Shown: positions 36,001-43,690, numbered from the stretch's first letter. The stretch is 64,000 bases of DNA from JAXGMQ01 sp040768585 (GCA_040768585.1 JAXGMQ010000001.1:1426001-1490000); one strand, 5' to 3'. The notes: a model not told the origin generated them from the sequence alone. Translations and numbers: made by a program.

Positions 36001-37027
36001 TCTCAGAAGAAAGCGATTTGCCAAACTCATTTTGCAAAATGCCCTGGACTGATCTCACCATAAAGTCCACCACAGGCTGTGGGGTGTAGACAATACCTAG
36101 TTTGTCGGCTGTCTTTATTGCCCAGCCTTGGAAAAACTTCTCATACACTGTGTTGAGGAACGACTGCTTTTCGGAAAAGTCTGTGATGTCAGACGCTGCG
36201 TCAATGATTGCTTTGTAGACATACTCCAACTTGCCCAGAAACTCAGCTTCTGAAAACGCGTGGGAGGACAGCGACTCTCTGAGTTTCTCAAGCTGTTTGG
36301 CTATTACGTTTTTTTGGAAAAATCCTGGCACGTTGAAAATCTTGCCGATGATTGTGCGGGTTAGCATGTGCTGGATGAGCATTTCATCAATTGCCACATT
36401 TGAGATGTTTGGGTTGATGGACTCCTGGCATATTTGTTTGAAGTTCTTGAATTCCTCGATGAATTCCTTGTTTGTTTTCTTAGCTTCACTGATTTTGTCG
36501 AGTAATCCAGCAGAGAGTCTTGGCACCTCTTCTTTGAACTTCTCAACCGCTTGTCTCCACTCCTGGATGTGTGGACGTTCGTACTCAAAAAACACCTTGA
36601 GCGCTTGCACAAGACTGTCTGGGTTGTTCTCTATCTCCTCGTCAAACACACACTTGTTGTTCTGGTAGACAATGATTCTTTTTGGCTGCCAGAACATGAT
36701 GTTAAACCGTGGATAGCCAACATCAAACTTGGCTTTGACTTCTTTTGTTAGGGCGTCGCTGTCGTCTTTGGCTTCCCAAATGCCCTCGAGCATTGCATAT
36801 TCGTTTGTAAACGCGCCGTCTGGTCGTTGGATTGAGGAAAGGTTCTTAAGCTTGTATTGCTCAGAAAATCTCCAACCAACTTGCTTCCCAAAATGATCCA
36901 GAAGATTGGCGAACTTTGGAGCAACTGCTCCTTCGTGCTTTTGCCCCATCTCATAGAGCTTTTTGATTTCCTCATAGTAGTTTTTTATTTCTTTGCTATT
37001 CTTTGAGATTTTCAGTGTTTGTTCCAC
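33068..37027 (-). CDS. Type ISP-like restriction-modification protein with in-frame DUF559 nuclease insertion
   Basis: 1319 residues from a GTG with GGGAG upstream. The N-terminal region contains a PD-(D/E)xK-like stretch (RPDGAFTNE ... GIWEAKDD, near 70-85). The N6-adenine methylase core has IDPFVGTGNF (near 345) and VVICNPPY (near 464). The C-terminus (ALEWIVDQYRVK ... DPRYI-like, SLETVRFVKEL) matches the type ISP specificity domain. A foreign block interrupts the chain: residues about 1000-1115 are a DUF559 nuclease (EKKLWYEFL, FIVDFYSSKLGLVIEIDGETH) bounded by PPTPLxKGG-type repeats (898-960 and 1123-1133); another repeat array sits at 599-623. All insertions keep the frame. No helicase domain is visible, unlike full type ISP enzymes. 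It may cut and methylate as one polypeptide. Confidence 0.8.
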   Translation of the reverse strand: MEQTLKISKNSKEIKNYYEEIKKLYEMGQKHEGAVAPKFANLLDHFGKQVGWRFSEQYKLKNLSSIQRPDGAFTNEYAMLEGIWEAKDDSDALTKEVKAKFDVGYPRFNIMFWQPKRIIVYQNNKCVFDEEIENNPDSLVQALKVFFEYERPHIQEWRQAVEKFKEEVPRLSAGLLDKISEAKKTNKEFIEEFKNFKQICQESINPNISNVAIDEMLIQHMLTRTIIGKIFNVPGFFQKNVIAKQLEKLRESLSSHAFSEAEFLGKLEYVYKAIIDAASDITDFSEKQSFLNTVYEKFFQGWAIKTADKLGIVYTPQPVVDFMVRSVQGILQNEFGKSLSSENVHIIDPFVGTGNFIMRVMQEIYAEGKNKKESVEKLRSKYIGGKEGTELHCNEIQLMPYYIASLNIEHEYYEKAGEYVPFEGICFADTFQMFEDEQFLGFMQEENVRRVKNQRSKDIFVVICNPPYNAHQMNENDNNKNRSYPELEREIRDSYSKDSRATLRNALSDPYVKAIKWASKRIGTEGIVAMITNNSFVDGYALDGMRKHLEQDFDKIYVLDLKGNIRKDSMKDGIPLGEKHTVFGLAAMVGISISFFVKKKTPPTPLHKGGNDKTPLLEGGKGGSASVKEIWYFDVPFRSTREEKFEILEKAKDSAGLDWRKLEPNKNHTWLTEGMAEDFEKYPMMGDKEQKGKKDCKAIFRLFSNGVKTNRDIWAINFSKSSVSENMRLHTDTYNFELDRYLNSNNTKLKTIQDVDDFIQNDDNKIKWDLHLKNCFKSKRKHEYSNSRIRKQLYRPFTRKYLYYDMMMNAAYVQFGKIFPNPQSEKENRVICLTGQGSEKDFMSLIANQIPDLHLVGAGCSNQSFPFYTYSPDGTNRQENVTDWALELFREHYGNKSSCNPPTPLQKGSDYTTPLSEGGQGGEAINLLQKGVESAGSIQKRGDLENPLSEGVDFAMQSRGDNNNEKGDTNITNKKANTLPRIVGWNKQYIDERTKSQNLKNDGKHLPYRNDLKETARKLRSNQTKTEKKLWYEFLSKQDIRFTRQHPIDNFIVDFYSSKLGLVIEIDGETHNEDKQHKFDTTRTEILERYGLKVVRFSNEQVLGEFDAVCSVIGGLIGQSSTKQPPNPPSQGGQEVDESRQITKWDIFYYIYAMLHHPSYREDYKENLRRSLPRVPFAKDFWKFAEVGKKLADIHINYEQAEQYDLGQNKYTDNYFEEVDYTVDKMRLSTDKTELIYNDSITLGKIPPEVFDYKLGNRSALEWIVDQYRVKVDSRSGIVQDPNGFDGNPRYIFELVGKIVTVSLETVRFVKELSKLEYK
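33629..33657. repeat. Palindromic C-rich/G-rich element inside the type ISP gene (copy 1)
   Basis: CCCCCCTTGTGAAGGGGGG followed by TTGGGGGG. On the coding strand it encodes PPNPPSQGGQ. It marks the 3' boundary of the DUF559 insertion. Confidence 0.75.
34147..34332. repeat. Cluster of palindromic elements inside the type ISP gene (copy 2)
   Basis: Several CCCCC...GGGGG palindromes in a row, including GACTTTGCATGGCAAAGTC, CCCCCTCCGAGAGGGGG, CCCCCCTCCGAGAGGGGGG and CCCCTTTTGAAGGGG. The coding strand reads NPPTPLQKGS, TTPLSEGGQGGEA and ENPLSEGV. It marks the 5' boundary of the DUF559 insertion. Confidence 0.75.
35160..35230. repeat. Two palindromic elements inside the type ISP gene (copy 3)
   Basis: CCCCCTCCAAGAGGGGG and CCCCCCTTATGAAGGGGGG side by side, encoding TPPTPLHKGGNDKTPLLEGGKGG on two adjacent short stretches. 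It is a separate insertion from the DUF559 block, within the methylase half. Confidence 0.75.
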
Positions 37028-37150
37028 TTACTTGCTCCCTCTACGAGTTGAAATTCCAAGAGTTGTGATTTTTATTTTCATTGCCAGAGACATTTTAAAA
37101 AATTGCAAAGCTTATTGCAAATGAAGAATAGAAATCTCTGAATAGAAAAG

Positions 37151-37185
37151 AAAACCCCCGAAGCGATTGAGCTTCGGGGGTTTTT
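37151..37185. terminator. Bidirectional intrinsic terminator
   Basis: CCCCCGAAGC, 6-nt loop, GCTTCGGGGG, followed by TTTTTG and preceded by AAAA. It ends minus-strand transcription from the chimeric methylase gene before the type ISP gene. Confidence 0.9.
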
Positions 37186-37222
37186 GTTATCAATCAATAT
37201 CCTTATCGAAACAAGAAGATAG

Positions 37223-38341
37223 CTATATCTCATCTCCATTTGGCATGTACTGCACCACAAGACCTGACTGCACCTTTGGGAAGTAGTCGGTTGACTTTTG
37301 AGGCATGGTCTCGTTGTGGGAACAAACCGCCTCGACGTGGTGAGTAAGTGTTGGGTTCATGAGGAACACGCACTGATGAGTGCCTTTTGTGACAGGTTCG
37401 ATTGCATCCTCAACCATTCGCTCGTAGTCGACGTTTGTCTGGGCTGCAAGCGCAGCATCATCGATACCAAGCATCGGCTCAAGGATGTGAAGGCGTTTGG
37501 TTGTGTATTCCTCTTCTTTGCCATCCTCCGTTTTTCTTTTGACTACTGTGTCACTGCTGTCTCCAAGCCCTTCTGGCATGTTGAATTTGGTCTTTAGAAG
37601 TTCGTTGACAGAGCGGACAATGAAGCCAACAACAGGCTCAGAAGTGTAGTATACACCACGCTTTTCTTTGAGTTTTGGATTGTATTCACCAAGGAATGTC
37701 TCATAGAAATGAAACACTGGGTCTCTGCTTGAACCTTTGCCAAAGTCATGCAATACACTCTCCAGGTCAGACTTGTTTAAAAGGTGTACTGCCAAGTCGA
37801 TAGATTTTGTGACAGACTCAGGAAGTTCTTGAGTAAACTCACTAAAGAGCTTTTTAAGGAATGGGTTTGTTTTAGGTATTACTTTCCAGGCGCTCTCCCA
37901 AAGAAGCTCTTTTGTGCCTAGCTCAATCTTTGCCGAGAAAAGACCATAGCAAATTGTTTGAGCGTACATGTCTGCAAATTCATTTTCACCAAGCCCTGTG
38001 ATAAGGTTATCTTTGAAGAATTCGAGTTGTTTGGCTAGTTGGTTCTCTCCTGTGTTGTTTGAGAAAATGTCATTCTCTGCTGTTAGCTCTGCATAGATAG
38101 AGTCTTTTATCATCTTGGCAATCGATGACATCCTTGATGCCAAGTCTTTTGCCTTTTTGACTGTTGCTACTTTGGTTTCTATGAAATCTTTCAGGAGCTG
38201 TTTGAGTTCATTCTCTGCATTCTCTTTTATTCTAAGCTTGCCTGAGATGTTGTCTGCAATCCTAACTGTTTGTTGGGGAACTAGTCTTCCACTGGAGTAA
38301 CTATTGGTGTTTTCTGTTTTTATATACCAACGAAACTCCAA
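37223..38341 (-). pseudogene. Chimera: type ISP methylase fragment joined to the tail of a DUF1015 protein
   Basis: An open frame of 372 codons from a TTG without a ribosome site. Residues 1-295 match the helical part of type ISP methylases (FADMYAQTICYGLFSAKIE, IPKTNPFLKKLF, DPVFHFYETFLGEYNPKLK, RGVYYTSEPVVGFIVRSV) and stop exactly where SAM motif I should begin (KRLHILEP). The sequence then turns into LGIDDAALAAQTNVDYERM ... SHNETMPQKSTDYFPKVQSG, the C-terminal signature of DUF1015 proteins. The catalytic methylase half and most of DUF1015 are absent. The junction, near 37450, lies at a short stretch compatible with both families (ILEP/ILGID), which suggests a deletion through microhomology. 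Probably non-functional. Confidence 0.7.
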
Positions 38342-38458
38342 GTAGTCTGTTGTTATGACATTTCCAATACTCTTCTATAATTGATAGGACTCGCTGTCAG
38401 CAACCGTACCGACACATTACCGGTGTGGTTTATTGTAGCATAATCTACCAAAATACTT

Positions 38459-39195
38459 TTGGCTCGATTATTTTAGTGGTTGCTCCCTTAACTCCTTCAT
38501 CAATGTAACATAAAGGTCATCATTCCCCAAATTGAACCTGTACTCACACTCTTTCAAATGCAGGAGAAACGTATGTTCAGCGATGCCATAGTATTTGAGA
38601 GTCTGTGTTTTGCATACGACCAAAAGGACTCAATACCGTTAATGTGGTTGGACTTCAGAGCAAACTCGTTGTTGCCATGATTCACTCTGAAATGCTTCTA
38701 GTGGTCACATCCACATGCCCATCATAACTTCTCCAGGAGTCGGAATGAATCACAGACTCCAGGTCAACTTTTCCTCTGATAATCTTTACGAGTGTGTCAC
38801 GAGTGCAGTCTGGGACAATCTCAGTGTAAACCTTTCCACCTCTTTTAAGTATTCCAAATACTGGTGTTTTCTTGGCTGCTCCTCTGCCTCTCTTGCCTTT
38901 TACTCTTCGAGGTCTAAAATAACTCTCATTAACTTCAAACTCACCTTTTGGGAATAGAGATTCATTTTCGCAGATATCCATAATTCTTAGTCTTGGAAGT
39001 TTGTAGTATTTATTAACCGTGTTCCTGTTTATCCCCGTCATTTCTGATGTTTTCTGTGTGTCGAGGTCGAGTGAGAAACATTTCAATAGACTCCTGAATT
39101 TTCCCTCAGAAAGGTGTGAACTCTCCGCATATTTGTTTTTCTTTTTCATGGTTCTCTTTTCTAGAGTATGTGAGGTTATGAACTAGTTGAGCCCC
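38459..39195 (-). mobile_element. Degenerate IS1595-family insertion sequence (copy A)
   Basis: About 735 bp containing a broken transposase gene. The likely ends are GGCTCGATTA near 38461 and the complementary GGGGCTCAACTA reading inward from about 39195; the match is imperfect and I see no clear target duplication. It lies upstream of the chimeric methylase pseudogene. Confidence 0.5.
38468..39149 (-). pseudogene. IS1595-family transposase with frameshifts
   Basis: Starts with MKKKNKYAESSHLSEGKF and reads through VNESYFRPRRVKGKRGRG and VIHSDSWRSYDGHVD, then loses frame near 38700. The rest (KHFRVNHGNNEFALKSNHIN, GIESFWSYAKHRL, and LLHLKECEYRFNLGNDDLY) lies in two other frames, ending LREQPLK at 38468. 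It is a paralogue of the copy at 56 kb. Two frameshifts make it inactive. Confidence 0.8.
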
Positions 39196-40040
39196 AAATA
39201 GAAACAATCTAGACAAAAAGACTACGGCATAGAAAGAGCGTTGTATTCGTGTTGGTGTTTGAGGTGTGAGAAGTAAGTACCATCTAAGATGGGATGAGCC
39301 TATTGATAATTCTGATTATCAATGTTTTTTAGAATCACACGCTACTCTCACATTGCTGAGTCGCCAGACAAATGCAAAGTTAACATCAAAAAGGATTGGA
39401 TACTGGCGATGTGTGAATCTATCTTGCATCTCCGAGTTGTCTATTTGCAGTCATATATACGAGACTTATACCCAACAATGATCCGCAGCAGACTTTTTAT
39501 CAAAGTAATGTTAACATCAAGCATCAACATAAATCTGTATCAAAAATACACCTATAACAAGGAAATACATGAGCAAAGAGCAACAGAAAACACAAAAAAT
39601 GCCAAGCACGTATACAGCAAGAGCAAGTAGGGCTGATAGGCGCACAAATCTCAACCGACTCAGTAGATTCCATCCAATATCAAGGAACTACACCGTAGGC
39701 ATTACCATGAGAGAGTAGCCATATGCATAGAGACTCCACAGTGATGGTGTTTATTGTCTTGTAATGGGTTATAGTTTTATACCCAAGGAGATAAAAAGTT
39801 TGTTCTAGATGTGTCTGGAAACTCACAAGATAGATGACTATCCGAGCTGCTCTTTTTATAAATTGATCTTATACATATCTGAAATTACTTCCCAGATGGA
39901 TGGTTTTGGAGTTAGTGTCCTATAAGTTAGATTTTAAATCGGTTTTCTAGGTTATTATTTGTTTTCAGCTGGTTATCACTATCTAACCATGGATAATTTT
40001 TATTCTTACAGACTTGACTTTGAGAATCATCATTATAATT
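39196..40040. other. Gene-poor region
   Basis: About 850 bp without a recognisable gene. It contains one terminator-like hairpin (39303-39330). Two overlapping frames of 71 and 102 codons have no ribosome site and no recognisable product. The end of the region holds the promoter of the DUF5320/MinD cluster. Confidence 0.5.
39303..39330 (+). terminator. Terminator-like hairpin
   Basis: TTGATAAT, 4-nt loop, ATTATCAA, then TGTTTTTT. The stem is AT-rich and therefore weak. No gene ends just upstream on this strand. Confidence 0.4.
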
Positions 40041-40056
40041 ATGTGCATATGCACAT
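40014..40056 (+). promoter_or_regulatory. Promoter region and 16-bp operator-like palindrome of the DUF5320/MinD cluster
   Basis: TTGACT (40014-40019), 17 bp, AATTAT (40037-40042) is a possible promoter. Overlapping its -10 end is ATGTGCATATGCACAT (40041-40056), a perfect 16-bp palindrome. It lies between promoter and ribosome site, the usual place for a repressor. The DUF134 protein encoded at the end of the cluster is a candidate regulator (inference). Confidence 0.5.
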
Positions 40057-40070
40057 TACAAAGGAGGAAA

Positions 40071-40298
40071 ATGATGCCCGGATATAACGGTACAGGACCA
40101 AGAGGAAGGGGCCAGGGAACTGGTAAAGGTATGGGTCCATGCGGTAGAGGACTTGCAAACAGAGGATTCGGTTCAGGATGGTATGGAAGCAGATCTGTAG
40201 ATTTATCGGACAAAGAACTAATTAACAACAGGATAAAGGTTCTTCAGGAAGAGATCGACAGTCTGGATAAGAGACGATCTGAACTGGAAAACAAATAA
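40071..40298 (+). CDS. DUF5320 family small protein
   Basis: 75 residues from the first of two adjacent ATG codons, with AAAGGAGG directly upstream; a longer in-frame extension covers the palindrome and is rejected. The N-terminal half is Gly-rich (MMPGYNGTGPRGRGQGTGKG ... GPCGRG) and the C-terminal half is a short coiled coil (LINNRIKVLQEEIDSLDKRR). This is the DUF5320 layout. Members commonly sit next to NifX-like and MinD-type iron-sulfur ATPase genes in anaerobes; their role is not known. Confidence 0.85.
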   Translation: MMPGYNGTGPRGRGQGTGKGMGPCGRGLANRGFGSGWYGSRSVDLSDKELINNRIKVLQEEIDSLDKRRSELENK

Positions 40299-40317
40299 AC
40301 CAACAAACGGAGGAACA

Positions 40318-40632
40318 ATGAAGATAGCATTCCCAACAGAAGGCGATTCCATGAATTCAAATCTTTGCGAGCACTTTGGTAGAGCTCCAAAGTTCCTGAT
40401 TCTGAACACAGAAAATGATAGCCACAGATTAATCGATAACACACACAACACAAAAATGCCAAGCGGAGCCGGTATTAAAACCGCTGAGATGATTGCAAAT
40501 GACGGTGTAACTCATGTTGTTGCCAAAAATTGTGGACCAAAGGCAAAAGAGGTGCTTGAACTCTCGAGCATCAAAGTTGTTCTGACAGATGCAGAAACAC
40601 TCGAACAAGCCAAAGATGCTGTAACTGGTTGA
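40318..40632 (+). CDS. NifX/NifB-C-terminal-like (dinitrogenase iron-molybdenum cofactor biosynthesis) family protein
   Basis: 104 residues, CGGAGG site. It matches the small single-domain FeMo-cofactor-binding-like family: MKIAFPTEGDSMNSNLCEHFGRAPKF at the N-terminus (split here: start MKIAFPTEGD, then LCEHFGRAPKF) and VVAKNCGPKAKEVL in the middle. Relatives bind iron-sulfur or metal clusters, but most are not nitrogenase proteins, and no nif structural gene is in the window. In this cluster it may carry or insert a metal cluster together with the two MinD-type ATPases. Confidence 0.85.
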   Translation: MKIAFPTEGDSMNSNLCEHFGRAPKFLILNTENDSHRLIDNTHNTKMPSGAGIKTAEMIANDGVTHVVAKNCGPKAKEVLELSSIKVVLTDAETLEQAKDAVTG

Positions 40633-40648
40633 GAAATAACTATCGGTT

Positions 40649-41551
40649 ATGAGTAGCTCAAATGATGGTCGAATTAGGATTGCCGTCGCCTCAGGCAAAG
40701 GGGGGACTGGCAAGACCACAGTTTCATGTAATCTGGCAAAGTCAATCGACTCGGAGAGAGTCACCCTGGTTGATTGTGATGTTGAAGAGCCGAATGTCCA
40801 TTTGTTCTTCAAGGAGAAAAATGGTGAAAAGCTAGCCGTTACAAACACCATTCCAGATATTGATAAATCTCTGTGCAAAAAATGTAGTAAATGCAGTGAA
40901 TTCTGTCAATTCGGCGCTCTCATCTCAATCAAAGGAGATATATTACTCAACAAGAATCTCTGTCACAGTTGTGGTGGGTGTAGTATTGTTTGTCCACACG
41001 ATGCTATTACCACAAAGGCAAGGAAAATTGGTGATATAGAGATTCGAGAGAGTAAAAACCTTAAGCTAGTGTCTGGAAGACTCGCAATAGGGAGCACCAT
41101 GTCGCCTGCGGTAATCACAAGCGTAAAGGAAAGGTCGAGAAACGACAAAGTTGTGATATTCGACTCACCCCCTGGAACATCCTGCAACGCTGTAGAGTCA
41201 ATGTTGGACGCAGATTTTGTATTGCTTGTCACTGACTGCTCCAAGTTTGGATTATACGACATTAAACTCTCTGTCGATCTTGTCAGAAATCTGGAGAAAC
41301 CATTTGCAATACTTATCAATCGATATGGATTGGGTGATTATGAGATAGATGAGTACTGCAAGCAAGAGAATATAGATGTCATAATGAGGATTCCAGACGA
41401 TATCAAAGTCGCAAGGGCCTACTCGAAAGGAATCCTACAGGTTGATTATGATGAAGGGATGAAAGCTGAATTTAGAAAGGCTTACCACAAGATAATCGAT
41501 ATCGTCTCGAATCCAATCGATGACAGTTTGAAAGATTTGGTAAACTCATGA
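40649..41551 (+). CDS. MinD/Mrp-type P-loop ATPase with inserted 2x[4Fe-4S] ferredoxin domain (first of pair)
   Basis: 300 residues. The deviant Walker A motif ASGKGGTGKTTVSCN opens the protein, with VDCDVEEPN next. A ferredoxin insertion follows (CKKCSKCSEFCQF, CHSCGGCSIVCPHDA, near 75-115). The switch/Walker B-like DSPPGTSCN is near 172. Such ATPases occur in pairs with NifX-like and DUF5320 proteins; by analogy with Nbp35/Mrp they may load metal clusters, though the substrate is unknown. The stop overlaps the start of the second ATPase (ATGA). Confidence 0.88.
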   Translation: MSSSNDGRIRIAVASGKGGTGKTTVSCNLAKSIDSERVTLVDCDVEEPNVHLFFKEKNGEKLAVTNTIPDIDKSLCKKCSKCSEFCQFGALISIKGDILLNKNLCHSCGGCSIVCPHDAITTKARKIGDIEIRESKNLKLVSGRLAIGSTMSPAVITSVKERSRNDKVVIFDSPPGTSCNAVESMLDADFVLLVTDCSKFGLYDIKLSVDLVRNLEKPFAILINRYGLGDYEIDEYCKQENIDVIMRIPDDIKVARAYSKGILQVDYDEGMKAEFRKAYHKIIDIVSNPIDDSLKDLVNS

Positions 41552-42435
41552 AAGAACTCGTAATAATAAGCGGTAAGGGTGGCACTGGCAAAACCAGCTT
41601 ATCAGCATCCTTCTCGAGATTGGCACCCAATCCGGTTATTCTCGATTGTGATGTTGATGCACCAGACTTGCATATACTCTTAAAGCCAAAAATCAACGAT
41701 TTATTCGATTTCTATGGTGGAAAAAAGGCACATATCAACCAGGACAAGTGTATCGGATGTGGGGTGTGTTTCAAAAACTGTTCATTTGAGGCAATCGATA
41801 TAAGAAACATGGCGGACGGAACGGCACACTACAGCATCAACGAGTATAGGTGCGAAGGTTGTTCTCTTTGCTCATTTGTCTGCCCATATGACGCAATTGA
41901 AATGCGAGAGGGTATATCCGGTAAGTGGATGATTTCCGAAACACCAAATGGAATGATGATCCATGCCCAACTTGATGTTGGTGCTGAAAACTCCGGAAAA
42001 CTTGTTTCCCAGGTAAAAAAGGGTGGAAGACTGGTGGCCCAGAAAAAAGAGGCAAAGGTGATTATTACAGACGGCCCTCCTGGAATAGGTTGCCCTGTTA
42101 TAGCCGCTCTTTCTGGCGCTAACTGTGCCCTTGTTGTGACTGAACCAACTCTGTCCGGGGAGCATGACATGACAAGAGCCATCAAACTTTCAAAATCATT
42201 TGGCATCAAAACACTCGTCTGTATAAATAAGCATGATATTAACAATCCTATGACAAGACGAATCGCTGACAAAGCTAAAGCTCTTGGTGCTGAGGTTGTT
42301 GGCAGGCTCAAGTATGATGCCGTTGTAACAAAACTTCAGTCCATGGGCTTAACCCCTGTCGACACTGATTCGCAGCTTGGACAAGATATCAAGAAGATGT
42401 GGGATTATATATGGGAAAAGCACCTTTCGGAATAA
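41548..42435 (+). CDS. MinD/Mrp-type P-loop ATPase with inserted 2x[4Fe-4S] ferredoxin domain (second of pair)
   Basis: 295 residues, coupled to the first ATPase by a 4-bp ATGA overlap. It has the Walker A motif SGKGGTGKTSLSASF, DCDVDAPDLH, ferredoxin motifs CIGCGVCFKNCSFEAID and CEGCSLCSFVCPYDA, and TDGPPGIGCPV as the Walker B/switch region. It is a diverged paralogue of its neighbour. The two proteins probably form a heterodimer, since MinD-like ATPases dimerise over ATP; that is inference from pairing and family behaviour. Confidence 0.88.
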   Translation: MKELVIISGKGGTGKTSLSASFSRLAPNPVILDCDVDAPDLHILLKPKINDLFDFYGGKKAHINQDKCIGCGVCFKNCSFEAIDIRNMADGTAHYSINEYRCEGCSLCSFVCPYDAIEMREGISGKWMISETPNGMMIHAQLDVGAENSGKLVSQVKKGGRLVAQKKEAKVIITDGPPGIGCPVIAALSGANCALVVTEPTLSGEHDMTRAIKLSKSFGIKTLVCINKHDINNPMTRRIADKAKALGAEVVGRLKYDAVVTKLQSMGLTPVDTDSQLGQDIKKMWDYIWEKHLSE

Positions 42436-42460
42436 CCTGTTTCAGAGAGCGCTTCTTCAT

Positions 42461-42489
42461 TTGATGTGGGCGACCAATCCGTAGATAAT
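42461..42489 (+). promoter_or_regulatory. Promoter giving a probable leaderless transcript of the DUF134 gene
   Basis: TTGATG (42461-42466), 17-bp spacer, GATAAT (42484-42489), eight bases to the ATG at 42498. No ribosome site is present. It allows the regulator gene to be transcribed on its own. Confidence 0.5.
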
Positions 42490-42497
42490 AACGAATT

Positions 42498-43160
42498 ATG
42501 CCGAGACCAAAACTGAACAGGTTTGTCGAGAGGAAGAGCATTCCAGAACAGCGTGGGAAATGCGCTCATGAAAGGTGTAAGAACACCTACATTGACGTAG
42601 ACGAGTATGAGGCCCTTCGCTTGAAATCAATGGGTCTACTGCAAAAAGATGCTGCCGAGAAAATGGGTATCTCTCGCACCACCTATGGCAGGATACTCGA
42701 TAGTTGCCTAAGGAAGGTTTATGAGGCGATCACCGATGGGTACAGGATTCATGTGAGAGACAATCGGTACACAGCTCAGAGAATCAGTGAGGATGGAGGA
42801 ATTGTCGCTGCGACAATTGCCGTTCCTGTAGAATCCAATGGAGACAATCCAGATATTTCAATGCGATTTGGCAAGGCCGCATTTTTCGCAATTGTGAGTA
42901 TCAGGGATAACCAGGTAATCAGCACAATTCATCAGAGAATCGAACATGAAACCTGTGATGACATCACTGTTGAGCTGAAACGTATTGGTGTTGATGCTAT
43001 TTTAGTAAAAAGAATTGGTTATAGACCAAAGGCATCACTTGATGGGGCTGGGATTGACGTTCATCTTGCCGAAGGAGAAAAGCTTCATGAGGCAATCGAG
43101 TGTTATATCAGAAAAGTTACAGCTAGTCCGGATGAAAATCAAAAAACAAGTGACGCTTGA
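42498..43160 (+). CDS. DUF134 DNA-binding protein fused to a NifX-like domain
   Basis: 220 residues. The N-terminal 100 are a DUF134 protein: MPRPKLNRFV, then DEYEALRLKSMGLLQKDAAE and MGISRTTYGRILDSCLRKV, a helix-turn-helix related to sigma-factor region 4. The C-terminal 115 residues are a NifX/FeMo-cofactor-like domain (IAVPVESNGDNPDISMRFGK ... GVDAILVKRIGYRPKASL). The combination of DNA-binding and cluster-binding domains suggests a regulator that senses the metal cluster handled by the upstream genes. The palindrome at 40041-40056 is a possible target (inference). Confidence 0.85.
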   Translation: MPRPKLNRFVERKSIPEQRGKCAHERCKNTYIDVDEYEALRLKSMGLLQKDAAEKMGISRTTYGRILDSCLRKVYEAITDGYRIHVRDNRYTAQRISEDGGIVAATIAVPVESNGDNPDISMRFGKAAFFAIVSIRDNQVISTIHQRIEHETCDDITVELKRIGVDAILVKRIGYRPKASLDGAGIDVHLAEGEKLHEAIECYIRKVTASPDENQKTSDA

Positions 43161-43210
43161 GGATTAACAACGAGCGCCATAATAAAACACCAGGGGAAAG
43201 GAGTCATAAA

Positions 43211-43613
43211 ATGGGGGAGAAAAGGCTTAGTATCCACTACTTGGTGACATTTTTTCGAGTATGAAGGTTCAATAACACATTGACGAAAGAACATCCCAGA
43301 GGATTACAAAGGTAAGTGGTTTGTGCTGTTCAGTCATCCTGCTGATTTTACACCGGTTTGCACGACAGAATTTGTGGCATTTCAAAAAAGATATGATGAA
43401 TTTCAAAAGTTTGGGTGTGAGCTCATCTGAATGCCTGGTGATCAGTTTATTCTCACATCAAGTGGGTAGAATGGATTCACGAGAAATTAGGGGTTGATAT
43501 TCAGTTTCTTATTATTACCTCCAGCAACCGACATGAAAAAAAGAGAAGAAAGATTGAATGACAAAACCCTTGAATGTTTTGATTGGTGGTTCTGTCACAA
43601 ACCATTGGAATAG
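43211..43613 (+). pseudogene. Peroxiredoxin (1-Cys/Prx6-type) pseudogene
   Basis: An ATG with AAAGGAG upstream begins MGEKRLSIHYLVTFF, but the conserved parts are in different frames and broken by stops: EDYKGKWFVLFSHPADFTPV and CTTEFVAFQKRYDEFQKFG with the peroxidatic Cys, then MPGDQFI, WIHEKLGVDIQF, and DMKKREERLNDKTLECFDWW ... CHKPLE. The order and spacing match peroxiredoxins of the AhpC/Prx6 group. Several indels and an in-frame stop (after CELI) make it inactive. Confidence 0.85.
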
Positions 43614-43627
43614 AAATTATTAAGAAT

Positions 43628-43690
43628 AGACTGCACGTAAATATCTGTGACTGTTTTATCCATTGCTGATTGTGCAGTCTGTTTATTTTG
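43628..43690 (+). terminator. Possible terminator after the peroxiredoxin pseudogene
   Basis: AGACTGCAC (43628-43636) pairs perfectly with GTGCAGTCT (43672-43680), followed by GTTTATTTTG. The 35-nt loop is long for an intrinsic terminator. Confidence 0.4.

Noticed and set aside
37223..38341. Functional second type ISP methylase
   Set aside because: It lacks SAM motif I and the NPPY motif, and its end belongs to another family.
39266..39630. Two overlapping frames of 71 and 102 codons
   Set aside because: No ribosome site, overlapping in different frames, and one starts before and the other lies across a terminator-like hairpin.
40318..43160. Nitrogenase cofactor biosynthesis cluster
   Set aside because: The NifX-like domains and ferredoxin ATPases recall nif genes, but no nifH, nifD, nifK or nifB is present and the DUF5320/DUF134 context is typical of non-nitrogenase clusters.
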